This document shows positions 14,847-22,959 of a DNA stretch of 64,000 nt, in pieces. A program made the position numbers and the translations under genes. The stretch is from the NCBI RefSeq assembly GCF_015477765.1, contig NZ_JADLQQ010000002.1, positions 124,001 to 188,000 of the forward strand. The letters are read 5' to 3'. The stretch is from Nocardia transvalensis. GTDB taxonomy: Bacteria; Actinomycetota; Actinomycetes; Mycobacteriales; Mycobacteriaceae. A model generated the notes under the pieces. The model searched no databases. It was not told the origin of the DNA and was given only the letters and a program-made list of their open reading frames with translations. How positions within the stretch are numbered: position 1 is the stretch's first letter; the number at the start of each line of letters is the position of its first letter.

Positions 14847-16052
14847 TCATCGCGCTGCCGACGCGGTCTTACCGGCGACCATCGGGGCGGCCAGCCGGTA
14901 GACGCCGAGGGTCTGCGTCGCGATCCGGTCCCAGGTGTAGCGGGTGCGGGCACGCGCGAAACCGGCCGCGCCCCACACTTCCCGCAGCGTGTGGTCGGTC
15001 AGCAGCGGGCGGAGGGCCTCGGCGATGGCATGCGGGTCCAAGGAGGCGACCAGGCGTCCGGTCACCCCGTCCACGACGGTGTCGATCATGCCGCCGACCG
15101 CGGTCGCCACCACCGGCAGGTGACATGCCATGGCCTCCAGCGGAACCATGCCGAACGGTTCGTACCACGGCGTGCACACCACCGCATCGGCCGACCGCAA
15201 CAGTGCGGGCATGGCGGTGCGCGGCACCTGGCCGAGCATCCGGACTCGGTCTGCCACACCGGCTTCGGCGGCGATCCGGCGCAGGCGGGTGGCCTCCTCG
15301 GCCTCCTCCTCCGTGCCTCCGGCGATGATCAGTTCGGTATCGGGGAGTTCGGCCAGCGCCCGGATGGCGATGTCGAAGCCCTTGCGCGGCACCATCCGGC
15401 CCACCGACACCAGCCGGTGCGGCAGGCGGCCGCGCTCGGCGGCCGGGCCGTCCGGAGTGAACAGCTGGGTGTCGACACCGCAGGGAACCACCGAGGTGCG
15501 ATAGCGCGGCACACCCATCCGGGTGAGTTCGAACACTTCGTCGCTGCAGGTTGCCACGATTCGGGAGGCGCGGGTGGCGATCAACCGCTCGAAGCGGATC
15601 CGCGACGGCGGACTGGTGTCGGCCGCGCCCTGATGGCGCCGCTTCACCGTCCCCAGCGCGTGAAAGGTCTGCACCACCGGCACTTCCAGATCCCGCGCGG
15701 CCAGTTCGGCGGCGAGACCGGACATCCAGAAGTGGGCGTGCGCCACATCCGGGCGCGACGCCGTCCAGTGCTCGCGCAGATAGGCGCCGAATTCGCCCAT
15801 GTGGGGCAGTAAGCGATCTTTGGGCAACGGCCGCGGCGGCCCGGCGGGCACGTGCACCACGCGGTAGCCGTCGGCGGTGTCGACCCGGTCGGGCGCGTGT
15901 GCGTCATCGCGGCGGGTGTACACCGTGATCTCGTGCCCGCGCCGGGCCAGCGCCGCGGAAAGCGCTGCCACGTGCACATTCTGGCCGCCCGCATCGGCGC
16001 CACCGAGGGCCGCCAGGGGACTGGCATGTTCGGAGATCATGGCAACTTTCAT
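14847..16052 (-). CDS. Glycosyltransferase family 4
   Basis: A 401-residue GT4 enzyme similar to the MshA/sucrose-synthase type. The N terminus MISEHASPLAALGGADAGGQ is the donor-proximal glycine loop. RLVSVGRMVPRKGFD starts the C-terminal domain. EPFGMVPLEAMACHLPVV is the E-x7-E donor motif. It is the first gene of the heptose-type unit. The start is fixed by the promoter candidate GTTT-N15-GGGCAT, whose -10 ends 9 nt before the ATG; longer in-frame starts cross it. The donor may be a nucleotide heptose or another sugar. Confidence 0.93.
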   Translation of the reverse strand: MKVAMISEHASPLAALGGADAGGQNVHVAALSAALARRGHEITVYTRRDDAHAPDRVDTADGYRVVHVPAGPPRPLPKDRLLPHMGEFGAYLREHWTASRPDVAHAHFWMSGLAAELAARDLEVPVVQTFHALGTVKRRHQGAADTSPPSRIRFERLIATRASRIVATCSDEVFELTRMGVPRYRTSVVPCGVDTQLFTPDGPAAERGRLPHRLVSVGRMVPRKGFDIAIRALAELPDTELIIAGGTEEEAEEATRLRRIAAEAGVADRVRMLGQVPRTAMPALLRSADAVVCTPWYEPFGMVPLEAMACHLPVVATAVGGMIDTVVDGVTGRLVASLDPHAIAEALRPLLTDHTLREVWGAAGFARARTRYTWDRIATQTLGVYRLAAPMVAGKTASAAR

Positions 16053-16061
16053 GTGCTCGAC

Positions 16062-16086
16062 ATGCCCGTGCTTCTCCGATCGAAAC
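16062..16086 (-). promoter_or_regulatory. SigF-type promoter candidate for heptose-type operon
   Basis: Minus strand GTTT (16086-16083), 15 nt, GGGCAT (16067-16062), 9 nt to the ATG at 16052. The geometry is identical to the promoter of the other GT4 gene at 5665-5689. Confidence 0.55.
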
Positions 16087-16202
16087 ACCGCGGGCCGCGG
16101 AGACGAGCAACACGATTGAAACTGGTTTCGGCAGCGTGCTATATCTGCCTGCGGGAACAAGATCGATCGCCGCGGCGATCCGACCGGTAGGACGTGGAAA
16201 AC

Positions 16203-17063
16203 GTGACCGAGGAATTCGGATACTTCGGGGCCGACGGCGGGGCGTTCGAACCGCGGTCGATCGCGGCGAGCCAGTGGTCGGCGGACCAGATGGTCGGCCC
16301 GGCGCTGTGCGGCGTGCTGGCCCGGGCGCTCGAAAACGGGCACGGCGGCGACGGTTTCGCGCCGGTGCGGCTGACGGTGGACCTGTTCAAGCCGGCGCGG
16401 ATGCGGCGGCTGTCGGTGTCGACCACGCGGGTGCGTGAGGGCACCCGGATCCGGCTCGCCGACGCGGTGGTGATTCAGGACGAGACACCCGTTGCGCGTG
16501 CGTCGGCGATTTTCCTGCGGCCGTCACAGCAGCCGCCGGGAACGATCTGGACCCGGGACCGGAAGCCGATGCCGCCGCCGCTGGAGCTGGCGCCGCCGCA
16601 GGCGCGTCCGGATGCTCCGCTGTGGAACAGCGACGCCTCCGCCGAGTGGACGCGTCGCGTGTCCGACCACGAGAACGCCAGCCGCAAACGCTGTTGGCAG
16701 CACCCGCTTCCGCTGATCGCGGGGGAGGAGCCGTCCCCGTTCGTGACCGTCGCGATGGCCGCGGAACAGACCAGCATGGTGACCAATTGGGGCGACGCGG
16801 GCATCGGCTTCATCAACACCGACCTCACCGTGGCCCTGTCCCGCCTGCCCGTCGACAGCTGGATCGGCCTCGAGGCGGACAACCACCTGAGCGAGAACGG
16901 AATCGCCGTCGGCACCACCACCCTCTTCGACCGCCACGGCCCCTTCGGCACAGCCATGACCACCGCCCTCGCCAACGCCGCCCGCCAGATCACCGCCGCC
17001 CGCCTCGACGGCGTCATCGCCGCCCGCCACGAGGACGTCATCGCCGCCGCCCGCCGCCCCTGA
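16203..17063 (+). CDS. Acyl-CoA thioesterase-like hotdog protein
   Basis: A 286-residue protein of the thioesterase-like superfamily (double hotdog). The first half has PVRLTVDLFKPARM, and the second half has VAMAAEQTSMVTNWGDAGIGFINTDLTVALSRLP and ENGIAVGTTTLFDRHGPFGTA, matching acyl-CoA thioesterase-like proteins of Nocardia and Mycobacterium. It probably hydrolyses or binds acyl-CoA. I prefer GTG at 16203 because GTAGGA at 16187-16192 is then correctly spaced; GTG at 16194 is the alternative. It is divergent from the heptose-type operon and ends at a very strong hairpin. Confidence 0.82.
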   Translation: MTEEFGYFGADGGAFEPRSIAASQWSADQMVGPALCGVLARALENGHGGDGFAPVRLTVDLFKPARMRRLSVSTTRVREGTRIRLADAVVIQDETPVARASAIFLRPSQQPPGTIWTRDRKPMPPPLELAPPQARPDAPLWNSDASAEWTRRVSDHENASRKRCWQHPLPLIAGEEPSPFVTVAMAAEQTSMVTNWGDAGIGFINTDLTVALSRLPVDSWIGLEADNHLSENGIAVGTTTLFDRHGPFGTAMTTALANAARQITAARLDGVIAARHEDVIAAARRP

Positions 17064-17100
17064 CCCCGTCGCTCCGGCCCTGGGGGCCGGAGCGACGGGG
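17064..17100. terminator. Perfect 17-bp-stem hairpin
   Basis: Arms 17064-17080 and 17084-17100 are exact complements (CCCCGTCGCTCCGGCCC) around loop TGG. It begins at the base after the thioesterase stop and runs directly into the 23-bp tandem repeat. No T-tract follows. Confidence 0.8.
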
Positions 17101-17238
17101 AATGAAGCAAGCCTGTCGCGGGGAATGAAGCAAGCCTGTCGCGGGGAATGAAGCAAGCCTGTCGCGGGGAATGAAGCAAGCCTGTCGCGGGGAATGAAGC
17201 AAGCCTGTCGCGGGGAATGAAGCAAGCCTGTCGCGGGG
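17101..17238. repeat. 23-bp tandem repeat, six copies
   Basis: Six identical 23-bp units begin at 17101, 17124, 17147, 17170, 17193 and 17216, with a diverged partial seventh. The unit reads AATGAAGCAAGCCTGTCGCG plus GGG. It lies in the convergent gap between the thioesterase and the phosphotransferase genes. Identity between copies suggests recent slippage. Confidence 0.97.
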
Positions 17239-17365
17239 AATGGAGCAGGACCGGCGACCAGAACCGGGAGACTCGGCGACCGGGAACGACGGAGATGCCA
17301 GTGATTACGGGCACGCCGGGCGACGGGTACGGCAGCAGGCGTGTGCCCTTGGATGTTCAGCCGTG

Positions 17366-18205
17366 TCACAGGTGGAGGCGGTGGTTTTTCCACTGGTGGG
17401 CGGCGTCGCGGAGGCTGCGGGTCCAGACGTTGGAGTTGCGGGTGGCGGTGGCGGTCCATTCCTCGGCGAGGGCGGTGGAGAACAGGGCCAGGTCGTGGTC
17501 GGTGGCGGTGTGCCAGGCGGGGACTCGGGCGGCCCAGGTCTCGGCCTCCTCGGGGCGTTGGCCCGCGAGGATCAACCACACGATCCAGCAGCCCGGGTCG
17601 ATCCAGGCCGCCCCGCGCGTGGCCCACGGCCAGTCCACCAGGCGGGCGACCCCGGCCTCGGTGATGAGCACATTGCTGTAGTTCCAGTCGGTGTGCAGCA
17701 GCGCGTCACCGGCCAGGCGTTCCCGGTCGGCCGGATCGGAAAGATAGGTGCCCCAACGCTTCTCGGCATCCTTGAGCTCCAGGTTCGCGGGACAGCGCAG
17801 CCGTCCGAGCGCGGCCATCGCCGCGGCCGTGGCCACCAGATCCGACTCGATCCGATAGTCCGCGAAATGTCCTGCGACATATTCGAAGCCGAGCAGATCC
17901 CAGCCGTCGGTGGCGATCTGCCAGCGGACCTGCGGGCCGATCGGCGTGACATACGGGCCGAGGGTGGCCTCGCGATGCTGGGTCCACACCTCCGGATCGT
18001 CGGCGCGCATACCCTTGACGAAAGTGCGGTCGTCGGCGGTATCGACGACGGCCGCGAGATGACTACTGAATCCGGCTACGACGGACTCCGCCCGCACGAT
18101 CGGACCGGTCATCGCCTCCACCGCGGCTCGGGTGGCCGGGGGCAATTGCTCCCAGCTGCGTCGCCGTGACGATGTCTGTGTCCGATCGACAGTCACCTCC
18201 GACAT
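17366..18205 (-). CDS. Aminoglycoside phosphotransferase-fold kinase
   Basis: A 279-residue APH/choline-kinase-fold protein. LLHTDWNYSNVLI carries the catalytic Asp and metal Asn (H-x-D-x4-N), and ARLVDWPWATRG the second metal aspartate. An N-terminal Lys in RTFVKGMRADDPEVW likely contacts ATP. The physiological substrate is unknown and resistance is not implied. The start at 18205 is taken; an ATG at 18223 is possible. It follows the PRTase-esterase fusion by 33 bases on the same strand and may be co-transcribed. Confidence 0.88.
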   Translation of the reverse strand: MSEVTVDRTQTSSRRRSWEQLPPATRAAVEAMTGPIVRAESVVAGFSSHLAAVVDTADDRTFVKGMRADDPEVWTQHREATLGPYVTPIGPQVRWQIATDGWDLLGFEYVAGHFADYRIESDLVATAAAMAALGRLRCPANLELKDAEKRWGTYLSDPADRERLAGDALLHTDWNYSNVLITEAGVARLVDWPWATRGAAWIDPGCWIVWLILAGQRPEEAETWAARVPAWHTATDHDLALFSTALAEEWTATATRNSNVWTRSLRDAAHQWKNHRLHL

Positions 18206-18238
18206 GTACCCCGAATCGGGCACCTGAGCAAGGTGTGC

Positions 18239-20272
18239 TTACAGTCCCGAGGGGTAGGTTTCCGGGGCCTCGGCTTCCGTTGTGCCGGAATATTTCCGAC
18301 CGGAATCCGCGGGGTCGGCCAGGGGCTGGAGTGCCTGTGTGTTCGGGATGTGAATCATGGCGTCGAACCACTGGGCGGGCCGCACATAGTAGTAGTGGCT
18401 GGGGCGCTCGGTCTCGGGCCGATAGACCACGCCGATGGCGCGGCCCAGCCGGGGCGCGTCCCAGGCGGCGGCCGCGGCGGGATCGGTGGTGTCCGAACGC
18501 ATCAGGATCGGACCCATGCCGATGTTCTGCAGCACCTCCTCGACGCTGTCGGGCAACGCGGGACGCACGTCGAATTGCCGAGGTGGAGCACCCCACTCGT
18601 CGGCGGCGGTCACCGTGCCGGTTGCCGTCGACATGCCGATCAGCCTGCTCGCCCGCCCGTACTGCCGGCGCGCCAGCCCGCCGAGGGTGATCTGCCCATC
18701 CGCGGACAGCTCGGTGGCATCGGCGTCGCCGACATGGGAATTGTGCGCCCACACCACGATCCGGGCCGGGCGCCCGCGCCGGCGCGACAGGTGCGCGTCC
18801 AAGGCGGCGAGGGTGTCCAGCATGTGGGTGTCGCGCAGATTCCACGACAGCGTGTGCCCGCCGAACATCGCGCGGTAGTACTCCTCAGCATCGCGGACCG
18901 TCGCGGCATTGCGCTCGGCGTAGAAGCGGGCCTCCTCGCCGTCGGCGGCCTGGACGGAGTCGGCGCGAAAAGCGTTGGCGCGCAACTCCATCAGCTGTTC
19001 GATCACCTGCTGCTCACAGGGCTCTCCGGCGCCGAAGGCGGCGGCGTATCCGTAGGACTGCCCCTCGGTGGGGAAATGATCGAAGCAGCCGTAGCGCTCT
19101 CTCGCCCGTGCCGCCGCAGGGGGGTCGACCCGATCCAGATAGGCGATCACCTCGGCCACCGAGCGCTGCATGTTGTACAGGTCGAGCCCGTAGAACCCGG
19201 CGGCCCGGCCGGGCCTGGTCCGGTTGTGCGTACGCAGCCAGGATACGAAATCGCGCACCACGGTGTTGCGCCACATCCAGGCCGGGAAGCGGGCGAAATC
19301 GCCGAGCGCCTCGGTGGCCGAGGAATCGGTGCCGCGGCCACGCACATAGCAGTCGACGCGATAGGCATCGGGCCAGTCCGCCTCGGCCGCCACGGCACAG
19401 AAATCGTGCGCGGCGATCAGATACTGCGTAATCGCGGCCCGGGCTTGATAGAAGTCGTGGGTGCCGTGGGTGCTCTCACCGATCAGCACGATGCGCGCAT
19501 CACCAACCAGCGCATCGATCGCGTCGGGCGTCGGGATCCCGTTCGGCGCGGGATGCACCGCCCGGCGCAGCGCCGCCGAGGGTGCGGCCGGAACGGTATG
19601 AGCGCTGGTGGGCGTGCCGAGAAGTTGGCTCACCTCTTGATCGGTGACTTGCGTGAAATCCCAGTACGAGTCGCCGACCGCACGGAACGGCGCGGGGGCG
19701 GTCGCACAGATCATCTCGTCGACCAGCCGGTTCATCTCCACGCAGGTCGATTCCGGTGCCGCCGGAACCGCCGCCACCAGACGAGCGGGAGCCATATCGC
19801 GCAGGGTGCCCACCGCCGCACGCATGCTGGCGCCGGTCGCCAAGCCGTCGTCGACCAGGATGACGATGCGGCCCCGCAGATCCGGCGGCGGCCGATCGCC
19901 GCGATAGGCGGCCTCGCGCCGGGCCAGTTCGCGGCTTTCGCGCCCGGTGATGTACTCCAACTGTTCGGCGGTGACGCCCAATGCGCGCACGGTGTCATCG
20001 TCGATCACGATCCGATCGCCCGGAGCGATGGCGCCGACGGCGAATTCGGGATTGGCGGGCGCGCCGAGCTTGCGCACCACGAACACATCCAGTGGCGCCT
20101 CGAGCGCGGCGGCCACTTCCCAGGCCACGGGCACGCCGCCGCGGGCCATGCCGAGCACGACCACGTCGGATCGGCCACGGTAGTGCGAAAGATGTTCGGC
20201 CAGAACCGTTCCCGCCTCGCGGCGGTCCCGGAAGACATGCGGATGGGTGAGGGCGACGGGGGCTCTCGTCAT
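18239..20272 (-). CDS. Phosphoribosyltransferase-erythromycin esterase fusion (Rv2030c-like)
   Basis: A 677-residue fusion. Residues 1-215 form a PRTase domain ([18 protein letters not shown], and the PRPP loop [19 protein letters not shown]). Residues about 255-660 form an erythromycin-esterase/EreA-like domain ([43 protein letters not shown]). The same architecture is in Rv2030c of M. tuberculosis, a dormancy-regulon protein of unknown role. Both domains look complete. The ATG follows GGAGAG. It comes third in a minus-strand unit behind two tiny membrane-protein genes that has a SigF-like -10 upstream. Confidence 0.92.
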   Translation of the reverse strand: MTRAPVALTHPHVFRDRREAGTVLAEHLSHYRGRSDVVVLGMARGGVPVAWEVAAALEAPLDVFVVRKLGAPANPEFAVGAIAPGDRIVIDDDTVRALGVTAEQLEYITGRESRELARREAAYRGDRPPPDLRGRIVILVDDGLATGASMRAAVGTLRDMAPARLVAAVPAAPESTCVEMNRLVDEMICATAPAPFRAVGDSYWDFTQVTDQEVSQLLGTPTSAHTVPAAPSAALRRAVHPAPNGIPTPDAIDALVGDARIVLIGESTHGTHDFYQARAAITQYLIAAHDFCAVAAEADWPDAYRVDCYVRGRGTDSSATEALGDFARFPAWMWRNTVVRDFVSWLRTHNRTRPGRAAGFYGLDLYNMQRSVAEVIAYLDRVDPPAAARARERYGCFDHFPTEGQSYGYAAAFGAGEPCEQQVIEQLMELRANAFRADSVQAADGEEARFYAERNAATVRDAEEYYRAMFGGHTLSWNLRDTHMLDTLAALDAHLSRRRGRPARIVVWAHNSHVGDADATELSADGQITLGGLARRQYGRASRLIGMSTATGTVTAADEWGAPPRQFDVRPALPDSVEEVLQNIGMGPILMRSDTTDPAAAAAWDAPRLGRAIGVVYRPETERPSHYYYVRPAQWFDAMIHIPNTQALQPLADPADSGRKYSGTTEAEAPETYPSGL

Positions 20273-20283
20273 GGCCTCTCCTG

Positions 20284-20508
20284 TCACAACTGCAACAGCA
20301 ATATCACTGCCACCACGACGAACACGACCACCAGGACGGCGGCCGCGGCAATCATGCCGACACCGGTCGGCGGGAAATGGTGACGAGTGCGCGGTTCCGG
20401 CGCCGACAGACCCGAGGTCTGCGGCGTCTCCGGCGGCGTGGACCCGGGTCGCACGCCGCCGCCGGATTCCAGATCGGGGATACGGGCGGGGTCGGGGTCC
20501 ATCGCCAT
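20284..20508 (-). CDS. DUF6480 small membrane protein
   Basis: A 74-residue protein. The N terminus is Pro/Gly/Asp-rich ([19 protein letters not shown], then [10 protein letters not shown]), followed by [20 protein letters not shown] as a single C-terminal transmembrane helix. This layout is that of DUF6480 proteins of actinobacteria, of unknown function. It ends 11 bases before the PRTase-esterase gene and is probably in its operon. A second ATG at 20502 is equally possible as start. Confidence 0.82.
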   Translation of the reverse strand: MAMDPDPARIPDLESGGGVRPGSTPPETPQTSGLSAPEPRTRHHFPPTGVGMIAAAAVLVVVFVVVAVILLLQL

Positions 20509-20512
20509 CGCC

Positions 20513-20629
20513 CTACTGCCCGTCGTTCCCTGGTGCCAGCGGCTGGTCGGGCCGTCGGCCTGCGCGTTTGCGGCGCAGGATCACGACGGCGACGGCCACC
20601 GGGATCGCGATCAGAATCAGTAGCTCCAT
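20513..20629 (-). CDS. Tiny membrane protein, 38 aa
   Basis: A 38-residue protein: a single hydrophobic helix (MELLILIAIPVAVAVVILRR) and a basic, proline-containing tail. It is 4 bases from the DUF6480 gene and would be the first gene of that unit. Its ATG lacks a ribosome site, but GGGTAT lies exactly 9 nt upstream, as in five other candidate leaderless genes here. No family is recognised. It is supported by position and composition only. Confidence 0.55.
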   Translation of the reverse strand: MELLILIAIPVAVAVVILRRKRAGRRPDQPLAPGNDGQ

Positions 20630-20638
20630 ACCCGGCGC

Positions 20639-20663
20639 ATACCCCACCCCGGGCGGTTTACTG
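20639..20663 (-). promoter_or_regulatory. Possible SigF-type promoter for the DUF6480/PRTase-esterase unit
   Basis: Minus strand GGGTAT (20644-20639), 9 nt before the ATG at 20629. The element 15 nt upstream is CAGT, a poor -35, so support comes mainly from the -10 and its distance to the start. Confidence 0.35.
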
Positions 20664-21095
20664 CTTCGAAGTAGCGGGAAGGTCGACGGCAAGAGTGGAT
20701 GGTCGGTTCGGCACGAAAGGTCTTGATGGGCGAATAGGCGGCGCCACCGATGGGGAACCGGGGGAGCGATGGCGTCGCGACGGTGGGGCGAATATCGAGC
20801 GCCCGGTATCGAACGCGGAGTGCGGCAAGACATTTCCGGCCGTGGAGAGCGACGCGGAAGGGTCCGCGTCGACGCAGGTAGTGAGTCTACGGCTGCGTTT
20901 TCGGGTGGAAGCAATGACAGTGGGCCCGTCCCGTGACACAATGTAGACCAGGTTGAGACTACAGCCGATCCCGGTTCGCGCACGGAACCATCCGAGCAGC
21001 CGGCGATGGTCATGTAGCACGCCGATTGTCGCCGGACTCGCCGGACGGATCTCCGCGCAGGGACTGGACACCCCCTTTAACGGGAGGCTCTAGTT

Positions 21096-21494
21096 ATGTC
21101 TGCAATTGCCGTACTGCATCGCCGGGTCGACGCACCGGCTCCGGTCGATGATGGCGGCCCACCGGTAGTACCCGTACGGGACCTCCGGAGGCACTGCACG
21201 ATCGTGCGAGTCGAGGGTGAGCTGGACGCCGCGGTGGCCGACGAGTTCCACACGGCGCTGGGTCAGGCCGTGACCGCCAGTTCCCGCGCGGTAGTCATCG
21301 ATTTCCGGTCTACCCGGTTCCTGAGTATCGGGTCGGCCCGGGACCTGGTGGCCTTCAAGGAGAGGGCCACCGCCGCGGGCGTGGATCTGCGCGTCGTCGC
21401 AGGACGGCGGGAGGTCGAGCGTGTATTGGAGGTCACCGGGCTACGGCCGCTGTTCCGTTACTACCCGTCGGTTCAGGCCGCCTTGGAGGCGTAA
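21096..21494 (+). CDS. STAS-domain anti-sigma-factor antagonist
   Basis: A 132-residue STAS protein of the RsbV type. TIVRVEGELDAAVADEFHTALGQ starts the fold, and AVVIDFRSTRFLSIGSARDLV is the strand-loop-helix that normally carries the phosphorylatable serine. Here the loop reads LSIGS, with Ile at the usual serine place by my alignment and Ser on both sides, so regulation may differ. It lies 1.4 kb upstream of rsbW-sigF on the same strand and is a natural RsbW partner. CGGGAGG precedes the ATG. Confidence 0.88.
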   Translation: MSAIAVLHRRVDAPAPVDDGGPPVVPVRDLRRHCTIVRVEGELDAAVADEFHTALGQAVTASSRAVVIDFRSTRFLSIGSARDLVAFKERATAAGVDLRVVAGRREVERVLEVTGLRPLFRYYPSVQAALEA

Positions 21495-21581
21495 TTGCTC
21501 AAAAGGTTCGTGTGGGACCGACCGGAGATCGGTCCCACCGTTCCGCTCGCCGGAGTTTCCCCGGCGGCGGATACTCGTGGG

Positions 21582-22265
21582 GTGACGCAGAGTGGGGAAC
21601 TTTCCCCGGACGACGCACGCGATCTGGAACGCGTGATCGGAACCGGAAAACCGCAGAGTGTAGGCGGTTTTCATTTCTGGTTCGCCGACCAGCGGTGGGA
21701 GTGGTCCGACGAGGTGGCGGCCATGCACGGGTACGAGCCCGGCACCGTCGAGCCGAACACAGACCTACTGCTGGCGCACAAACATCCGGACGATCGCGCG
21801 CAGGTGGCCAGCACCATCGCCCGCTCGATCGAGAAGGCGGAGCCGTTCTGCAGCCGGCACCGCATCATCGACACCGGGGGGCGGGTGCACCACGTGATCG
21901 TCGTCGGCGACTACATGGTCGACGAGGACGACGCCGTGATCGGCACGACCGGGTATTACATCGATGTCACCGCCACCCTCGCCGAGCACCGCCAGGAAAC
22001 CCTCAGCGGTGCACTACCCGAGCTGTACGAGGCGCGCGCGGTGATCGAACAGGCCAAAGGCGCGCTGATGCTGGTCTACGGTGTCAGCGCCGACCAGGCG
22101 TTCCGGGTGCTCACCTGGCGCTCGCAGGAGACCAACACCAAGCTGCGCACGCTGGCCCAGCAACTGGTCACCGAGCTCGTGTCGCTCGGTGGCTGGTCGG
22201 TGGAAATGCGCACCCGGTTCGATCATCTGTTGCTGACCGTGCACGAACGGGCGATGGCGGACTGA
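21582..22265 (+). CDS. PAS-ANTAR domain protein
   Basis: A 227-residue sensor-type protein. A PAS domain spans about residues 25-130 (FHFWFADQRWEWSDEVAAMHG, then HKHPDDRAQVAS and GTTGYYIDVT). The C-terminal ANTAR RNA-binding domain follows (ARAVIEQAKGALMLVYGVS, DQAFRVLTWRSQETN). ANTAR proteins usually act as antiterminators. GTG at 21582 is preferred; a TTG at 21495, one base after the STAS stop, would add 29 residues. It stands between the STAS gene and rsbW and probably belongs to the SigF signalling input. Confidence 0.85.
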   Translation: MTQSGELSPDDARDLERVIGTGKPQSVGGFHFWFADQRWEWSDEVAAMHGYEPGTVEPNTDLLLAHKHPDDRAQVASTIARSIEKAEPFCSRHRIIDTGGRVHHVIVVGDYMVDEDDAVIGTTGYYIDVTATLAEHRQETLSGALPELYEARAVIEQAKGALMLVYGVSADQAFRVLTWRSQETNTKLRTLAQQLVTELVSLGGWSVEMRTRFDHLLLTVHERAMAD

Positions 22266-22274
22266 GGTAGGGGT

Positions 22275-22299
22275 GTTTCGACCTTTCGACCCGGGGTAC
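22275..22299 (+). promoter_or_regulatory. SigF-type promoter candidate for rsbW-sigF (autoregulation)
   Basis: GTTT (22275-22278), 15 nt, GGGTAC (22294-22299), starting 10 bases after the PAS-ANTAR stop. The leader to rsbW would be about 220 nt. Mycobacterial rsbW-sigF is autoregulated through a comparable element. Confidence 0.72.
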
Positions 22300-22527
22300 G
22301 TCGGCATTGGTACAACGCCGGAGAGAAAGGCGACAGGTGGCAGCCCTGACCGCGGTACCGGCGCTCGACGCCGCTCGTTCGCCCCGAACGTCTCGGGCCG
22401 ACCGCGACCGCCCTACAGTGCAGGGTTGCGGCGGATCATGGACGTGACATCGAATGGACGGCGTACCGGCCGGGGCTCGCGGGCACCGGCCGCATCAGCC
22501 GGTCAGGAGGAGGAGAGGGACGTGTCG

Positions 22528-22959
22528 ATGAGCGAGTGGGTTTCGAGGTCACCTGCGCAGACCTCCACCGTCGGCATTCGTGTGCCGGCCGACCTGGGGC
22601 AGCTGACGATGCTGCGCGCGCTGGCCGAAACCGTCGCGCTGATCGCGGATTTCGCGCTCGACGAGGTGACCGATATCCGGGTCGCACTCGACGAGATCGC
22701 CACGGCCCTCATTGCCGAGGCGGCGCCGGGCTCGTCGATCGATTGCGATTTCAACTTCGACGACGGCCGGATGACGGTGCAGGTCACCGGGGTGGTTTCG
22801 GTGTCCGACGCGCTCGATCAGAACAGTTTCGGCTGGCACGTGCTACAGACCATCACCGACACCATCGCGGCCCAGACCGAGCCGTTCGACGCGTCGTGCG
22901 AGGGATACCCGGTCGTCGTCGAATTCAGCCGGGCGCGAGGTGAAGCCGATGGGGGATGA
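22528..22959 (+). CDS. rsbW: Anti-sigma-F factor RsbW (UsfX)
   Basis: A 143-residue GHKL-fold ATP-binding anti-sigma factor. VTDIRVALDEIATALIAEA is the N-box region and SFGWHVLQTITDTIAAQTEP matches the C-terminal block of mycobacterial UsfX. It should bind SigF and be released by STAS antagonists such as that at 21096. ATG at 22528 is chosen for spacing to the GGAGGAGGAGAGG run at 22506-22518; GTG at 22522 is an alternative. It overlaps sigF by 11 bases, so translation is coupled. Confidence 0.93.
   Translation: MSEWVSRSPAQTSTVGIRVPADLGQLTMLRALAETVALIADFALDEVTDIRVALDEIATALIAEAAPGSSIDCDFNFDDGRMTVQVTGVVSVSDALDQNSFGWHVLQTITDTIAAQTEPFDASCEGYPVVVEFSRARGEADGG

Noticed and set aside
17101..17238. 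Possible CRISPR array
   Set aside because: Repeats are directly tandem with no spacers, and no cas genes are present; the same holds for the arrays at 27280 and 35786.
17366..18205. Aminoglycoside resistance gene
   Set aside because: The APH fold is shared by many housekeeping kinases and the specific resistance motifs cannot be assigned.
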